Positions 60,075-64,000 of a DNA stretch of 64,000 nucleotides are shown here, in pieces. Location: positions 62,001 through 126,000 of the forward strand of contig JAFAFC010000029.1 in NCBI GenBank assembly GCA_023423715.1, read 5' to 3'. How positions within the stretch are numbered: the stretch's first letter is position 1; the number at the start of each line of letters is the position of its first letter. The notes below the pieces were generated by a model. The model made no database searches and was not told where the DNA came from. It worked only from the letters and a program-made list of their open reading frames with translations. A program made the position numbers and the translations under genes. This DNA comes from Bacteroidota bacterium (GTDB taxonomy: Bacteria > Bacteroidota > Bacteroidia > Flavobacteriales > Weeksellaceae).

Positions 60075-62129
60075 TTAAAATTTCATTCGCTGTATTCTTA
60101 CCGCATTCAAAATAGCCAATAACGCCACGCCAACATCCGCAAAAACAGCTTCCCACATTGTCGCCAATCCACCTGCTCCAAGTACGAGTACAATCGCTTT
60201 GACACCGAAAGCCAAACCGATATTTTGCCAAACGATTTTCTTTGTCTGTTTACCGATGTTGATTGCCATAGGTATTTTACTTGGCTTATCGTCCTGTATG
60301 ACCACATCTGCGGTTTCGATAGTGGCATCGCTTCCCAAACCACCCATTGCGATACCGACGTCGCTCAATGCCACAACAGGAGCATCGTTTACACCATCGC
60401 CCACAAAAGCAACGCTTTCGCCTTTGGCTTTGATTTCTTTAACCCTGTTTACTTTGTCTTCGGGCAATAAATCTCCAAAAGCATTGTCTATCCCTAACTG
60501 CTCCGCCACATATTTTACAACGGTACTTTTATCTCCGCTAAGCATCGTTGCATTAACATTGAGCTTATGCAGTAGGGTTATGGTTTCCTGTGCATCTTCT
60601 TTGATACTGTCGGCAATCGTGATGTAACCGACAAATTTGCTGTCGTAAGCAACGGCGATAGTTGTATAAACGATGCTGTTCGGGTCTAAGTCGTATGGTA
60701 TGCCGAACTTATCCATCAGTTTGAAATTCCCGACCAATAAATCCTTACCGTTTACAGTTGATTTCAAACCGTGTCCGGCGATTTCCTCCGTATTTTCCAA
60801 TTGGATTTCATTATTCGGTTTCCCCACGTATTCGTGAATAGCGGTCGCTACGGGATGTGTGCTATTGCTTTCCAAAATGTTAACTAATTCCAGAATTTCG
60901 GCTTTATCAAATTCAGGATTGAAATTGACTTCCTGAACCTTAAAAACGCCCTCTGTCATTGTGCCTGTCTTATCCATCACTACGTTTTGGATATCGGAAA
61001 GAGCATCTAAAAAGTTACTCCCTTTAAACAGTATTCCGTTTTTGCTTGCAGCACCAATACCACCGAAATAACCTAACGGAATGGAAATAACCAACGCACA
61101 AGGACAAGAAATAACCAGAAATACCAAAGCCCTGTACAGCCAATCTCTAAACTCATAATTTTCTACAAAGAAATAAGGCAGTAGGCAAATAGCTATGGCT
61201 AACAGCACTACAATAGGCGTATAGATTTTTGCAAATTTCCGGATAAATAATTCCGTTGGTGCTTTTTGTGTAGTGGCATTTTGTACCAATTCCAAAATCT
61301 TGCTCAACTTACTGTCGGTGTATGCGGTCGTAACTTTTACCTGCGATACGGTGTTGAGATTTATCATCCCTGCCAAAACGGTTTCGCCTTTGTTTTTTGT
61401 ATCTGGTTTGCTTTCGCCTGTTAAAGCCGATGTATTGAAAGATGCCGTTTCGGACAACAGTTCTCCGTCTAAGCCTAATTTTTCTCCCGGTTTAAGCTGT
61501 ATAATTTCGCCAACGGCAACAGTTTCTGCCTTTACGGTTTGCGGTTCATTGTTTTTTAAAACGGTTACTTCATCGGGTCTTTGGTCAAGCAAAGATTTGA
61601 TGTTTGATTTTGCCCTCGAAACAGCCATTGTCTGAAAAACTTCGCCAACGGCATAGAACAACATTACCGCAACGCCCTCGGGATATTCGCCAATGGCAAA
61701 TGCCCCGATAGTTGCAATGCCCATCAAAAAGAACTCCGAGAAAATCTCGCCTTTGCGAATACTCTCAACGGCTTCTTTGAGTACGGGCAGTCCAACAGGA
61801 GCATAAGCCACCACGTACCAAATAATCCGTACCCAATCGGTAAACCACGTCTGCGGAAACCAATTATCCATTGTGATACCTGCAAGCAACAGCGCAAGGG
61901 AAATAATGGCGGGAAGAAACATCTTGAAAACATTGTCAGTATCTCCTGAATGCGAATGGTCGTGTCCGTCATCATCACTGTGGTCGTGATTATGCCCGTC
62001 ATTTTTGTGATGCCCTTTTACCAATTCCTTAGCACCTGCTTTGGTGTAGATTTTTTCTTCCTGTGTGCAACAAGTCATTTTGCCTTGTGCATCGTAAGTA
62101 TGCTTGTGATTTTTGTCTGTATTTATCAT
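60075..62129 (-). CDS. P1B-type heavy-metal ATPase (Zn/Cd/Co type) with His-rich N terminus
   Basis: 684-residue metal export ATPase. Instead of an HMA domain it has a His/Asp-rich N terminus (KGHHKNDGHNHDHSDDDGHD and beyond, residues about 40-65) plus a CC pair (MTCCTQEE). Ion-path CPC is at 342-344 in SCPCALVIS, the phosphorylated Asp386 in DKTGT, and THPVATA in the nucleotide domain. Export of Zn(II)/Cd(II)/Co(II) is most likely. It is downstream of a Fur-type regulator and transglutaminase-like gene and upstream of the His-rich small protein gene. Confidence 0.93.
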   Translation of the reverse strand: MINTDKNHKHTYDAQGKMTCCTQEEKIYTKAGAKELVKGHHKNDGHNHDHSDDDGHDHSHSGDTDNVFKMFLPAIISLALLLAGITMDNWFPQTWFTDWVRIIWYVVAYAPVGLPVLKEAVESIRKGEIFSEFFLMGIATIGAFAIGEYPEGVAVMLFYAVGEVFQTMAVSRAKSNIKSLLDQRPDEVTVLKNNEPQTVKAETVAVGEIIQLKPGEKLGLDGELLSETASFNTSALTGESKPDTKNKGETVLAGMINLNTVSQVKVTTAYTDSKLSKILELVQNATTQKAPTELFIRKFAKIYTPIVVLLAIAICLLPYFFVENYEFRDWLYRALVFLVISCPCALVISIPLGYFGGIGAASKNGILFKGSNFLDALSDIQNVVMDKTGTMTEGVFKVQEVNFNPEFDKAEILELVNILESNSTHPVATAIHEYVGKPNNEIQLENTEEIAGHGLKSTVNGKDLLVGNFKLMDKFGIPYDLDPNSIVYTTIAVAYDSKFVGYITIADSIKEDAQETITLLHKLNVNATMLSGDKSTVVKYVAEQLGIDNAFGDLLPEDKVNRVKEIKAKGESVAFVGDGVNDAPVVALSDVGIAMGGLGSDATIETADVVIQDDKPSKIPMAINIGKQTKKIVWQNIGLAFGVKAIVLVLGAGGLATMWEAVFADVGVALLAILNAVRIQRMKF

Positions 62130-62151
62130 AGCCTTTAATTTTTTAGGTTCG

Positions 62152-62856
62152 TTACACTTTTTTATTTCTTATTCTTTCTACATTATTATTCATTATATGC
62201 CTCACGATATGCTGAAAAATAAACTTCTTGAAAGCGTTCAGTTCTTGTTGATGTTTTGCATAAAACGCATCGGGTGTATCAAAAACGCCAAAGTCCCGAT
62301 TGATGCCTTTATCCTGAATAAATGTATTATTGAGGTTCCATTCAATCGGCGGGTTCTCAAAATTATCGGTATAAACCCCGAAACCGCAAAAAGTGGTCTT
62401 GCAATCACTGTTCTGTTCCTGTAATTTAGTGAGGTACGGTTTATCCAAAATCACGCCCTCCAAAAAATACCATTGCTCGTTTACCCAAACTTCAACCCAG
62501 CTATGCAAGATATTCTTAGGCGATAGTCTGTACCAAATACCTGTAATAGCTCCTTTCTGCAATGCCTTGTCAATGGTAAAGCCGTGAATACGGTTAGGTA
62601 CATCTGTTGCTCTTAACAAAGCCATTAATAAAGTGGCTTTTGTGTTGCATTGTCCGTACCCGTCATTCAGCACCTGCGATGCGGAAATATAATCAGAAAC
62701 ATTATAGCCAAACTTTATTTCGTCCCGTACAAAATTGTAAATGGCTTGAACTTTGGCAACGGTGTCCAAGTTTTCCCACCCTCTCTGCTCCAATAGCTTT
62801 TGTATGGAAGCATTGGAGTAGTCAAGGATTTTTGTCTCTTTAAGATAGTTACCCAT
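62152..62856 (-). CDS. transglutaminase-like domain protein
   Basis: 234-residue cytoplasmic protein with the transglutaminase-like triad region: GYGQCNTKATLL (Cys70), KNILHSWVEVWV (His118), and the third acidic residue in WYFLEG. No signal peptide. Such domains act as peptidases, transglutaminases or other thiol enzymes. A link to metal resistance is not known to me, but the gene lies inside the metal operon between the Fur-type regulator and the ATPase, with short gaps. Confidence 0.88.
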   Translation of the reverse strand: MGNYLKETKILDYSNASIQKLLEQRGWENLDTVAKVQAIYNFVRDEIKFGYNVSDYISASQVLNDGYGQCNTKATLLMALLRATDVPNRIHGFTIDKALQKGAITGIWYRLSPKNILHSWVEVWVNEQWYFLEGVILDKPYLTKLQEQNSDCKTTFCGFGVYTDNFENPPIEWNLNNTFIQDKGINRDFGVFDTPDAFYAKHQQELNAFKKFIFQHIVRHIMNNNVERIRNKKV

Positions 62857-62903
62857 AACATACTTATATTTATAGTAAAGTTACATAGGGAGAGCCTGCA
62901 ATG

Positions 62904-63326
62904 CTATTGCAAACTCTCCATTAAACACTTCTCGCAAATTCCCTTGCCAAACAACTTTATCTCGTCAATCCGATATTCTTGGTGCGTGTCCTGTGGTATT
63001 ATAAAATCCTCCTTACAGGTCGTCTGTTTGCAAATCTTACAGTAGAAGTGCAAGTGCCAATCTTTATGGGTTTGCTCGTCGCATTCGTCGTGGCACAAAA
63101 TATATTTGGTAGTCGTGTTTTCCTGAATACTGTGTACGATGCCTTTTTCTTCAAATGTTTTCAAAGTCCTGTAAATCGTAACCCTGTCTGCTTTATAAAA
63201 ATGGCTCTCAATTTCAGATAAGGACATTGCTGTCTGCTGTTGCTCCAAGAAGTCGTACACCAATATCCGCATACTGGTCGGATTGGTGTTCTTTGACAAC
63301 AGCTTCTGTTCAATGTTTTTTTTCAT
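62904..63326 (-). CDS. Fur-family metal regulator
   Basis: 140 residues when started at 63326; the longer frame to 63383 overlaps the neighbouring adaptor gene. N-terminal winged helix with MSLSEIESHFYKADRVTIYRTLKTFEEKG (key part VTIYRTLKTFEEKG), then HDECDEQTHKDWHLHFYCKICK with His and Cys metal ligands and CEKC near the C terminus, which is the structural zinc site. Metal specificity is not readable; position next to Zn/Cd-type efflux genes suggests a Zur-like repressor. It lies in the middle of the operon. Confidence 0.9.
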   Translation of the reverse strand: MKKNIEQKLLSKNTNPTSMRILVYDFLEQQQTAMSLSEIESHFYKADRVTIYRTLKTFEEKGIVHSIQENTTTKYILCHDECDEQTHKDWHLHFYCKICKQTTCKEDFIIPQDTHQEYRIDEIKLFGKGICEKCLMESLQ

Positions 63327-63339
63327 TATCCAATGTTTT

Positions 63340-64000
63340 TTAGTGAGCGTGGGCGTGTTCTCCCGAATCATCCATTTTTGCATTCACAAAAAATGCACTT
63401 TTTACCACGATATGCGTTCCGTGAGGAATTTCACTTACAGGTGTAATTGCCGTATAACCTAATAGAGAAGCACCTTTAATGACTTCCATTCTTACAAATC
63501 GAGTTCCCTTTTCAGAACCGTGGTCGTGAGCCTCCTCTTCATCGTGGTCGTGAGCTTCTCCCTCTTTATGCTCGTGGGGTTCTTCTTCCTGCTCCTTGAC
63601 CAAAAAGATGTAATACTTTCCGTCTGCATTGACAATAGCATCGTTGGGTACAGCCGTACTTAATACATCATCTAAACTTACCATTCCGGTTATACTCATT
63701 CCGTCAATCAACCCTGCTTTATCTCCTGTAATCTTGCTGTGAACAGCAATAGTTTTACTCTCTCCGCTAAAGGATGAGCCGATACTATAAACTTCGGCAG
63801 AATAAGTCTTATTGGGATTGTTGGTTACGACAAAATCTATTTTCTGACCTATTTTGATTAAAGGAATATCCTTTTCATACACCTGTAAGTCCAAGTGCAG
63901 GGCTGTGTTTTCTATGATTTCAGCAATAGGCGATGACACATCTACATAGCTTCCGATTTTGGCAAAAACATTGCTGATAGTACCGCTTATCGGACTTGTA
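63340..64000 (-). CDS. efflux RND periplasmic adaptor, CzcB-like, cut by window edge
   Basis: C-terminal 219 or so residues of a membrane-fusion protein; the frame runs open through the right edge of the window. It contains the second lipoyl half (SPISGTISNVFAKIGSYVDV), the beta-barrel domain (LDLQVYEKDIPLIKIGQKIDFVV) and a membrane-proximal part with a His/Glu/Asp insertion (HEHKEGEAHDHDEEEAHDHG) and a C-terminal GEHAHAH. The His clusters fit metal efflux (CzcB/CusB class) rather than drug efflux. The pump gene itself is outside the window. Confidence 0.88.
   Translation of the reverse strand, partial: TSPISGTISNVFAKIGSYVDVSSPIAEIIENTALHLDLQVYEKDIPLIKIGQKIDFVVTNNPNKTYSAEVYSIGSSFSGESKTIAVHSKITGDKAGLIDGMSITGMVSLDDVLSTAVPNDAIVNADGKYYIFLVKEQEEEPHEHKEGEAHDHDEEEAHDHGSEKGTRFVRMEVIKGASLLGYTAITPVSEIPHGTHIVVKSAFFVNAKMDDSGEHAHAH

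Overview
The window comes from a low-GC Bacteroidota genome, most likely Flavobacteriales and probably Weeksellaceae (Chryseobacterium/Elizabethkingia/Empedobacter-like; genus not determined). The evidence is a porT gene of type IX secretion next to ubiE/menG, a GLPGLI-family protein, many lipoprotein signals ending in SC, A-rich start regions in place of strong Shine-Dalgarno sites, and repeated TAnnTTTG promoter boxes of the Bacteroidota type.

Positions 1 to about 35.6 kb read as core chromosome. The order is ubiE-porT; a coiled-coil gene-zapA-6S RNA-rny; envelope proteins; a reverse-strand dedA-idi-unknown-gcvT run; prfB; an AAA ATPase divergent from an ABC exporter pair; alaS; a PhoX-like/di-haem peroxidase pair; a DUF5686 barrel; ahcY; and an adaptor-pump-outer-membrane-channel RND efflux operon read leftward. 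That operon has a structured leader of about 350 nt with a 30-codon ORF and a 33-codon membrane ORF ahead of the adaptor gene.

From about 35.6 kb to the right edge the sequence is a CTnDOT-type integrative and conjugative element, and its coding sequence is visibly richer in G and C. It carries rteC, an IS1182-family insertion, a xis2c-xis2d-orf3-exc-like operon (two excisionase-type HTH proteins, DUF3945 protein, topoisomerase III), an ORF6N gene, DUF1896 plus a giant methylase/helicase, and a second rteC. No integrase, relaxase or tra genes lie in the window, so the element continues beyond it.

Two metal cargo blocks sit inside the element. The copper block (43.9-52.8 kb, reverse strand) has an AraC-type regulator with an N-terminal CxxC metal site, a P1B copper ATPase, an HMA chaperone, a Cys/His-rich exported protein, two DUF3347 proteins, a DUF305 protein, a haem-binding protein and a multicopper oxidase with an extra C-terminal barrel-like domain. 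The ATPase and chaperone promoters share a two-block operator-like motif with identical spacing. The zinc/cadmium-type block (59.8-64.0 kb, reverse strand) has a CzcB-like adaptor cut by the window edge, a Fur-family regulator, a transglutaminase-like protein, a P1B ATPase with a His-rich N terminus, and a small His-tailed membrane protein.

The observations most worth following are the RND leader with its small ORFs, the shared copper operator, the direct repeats ahead of the xis-like operon, and the His-rich small membrane protein.
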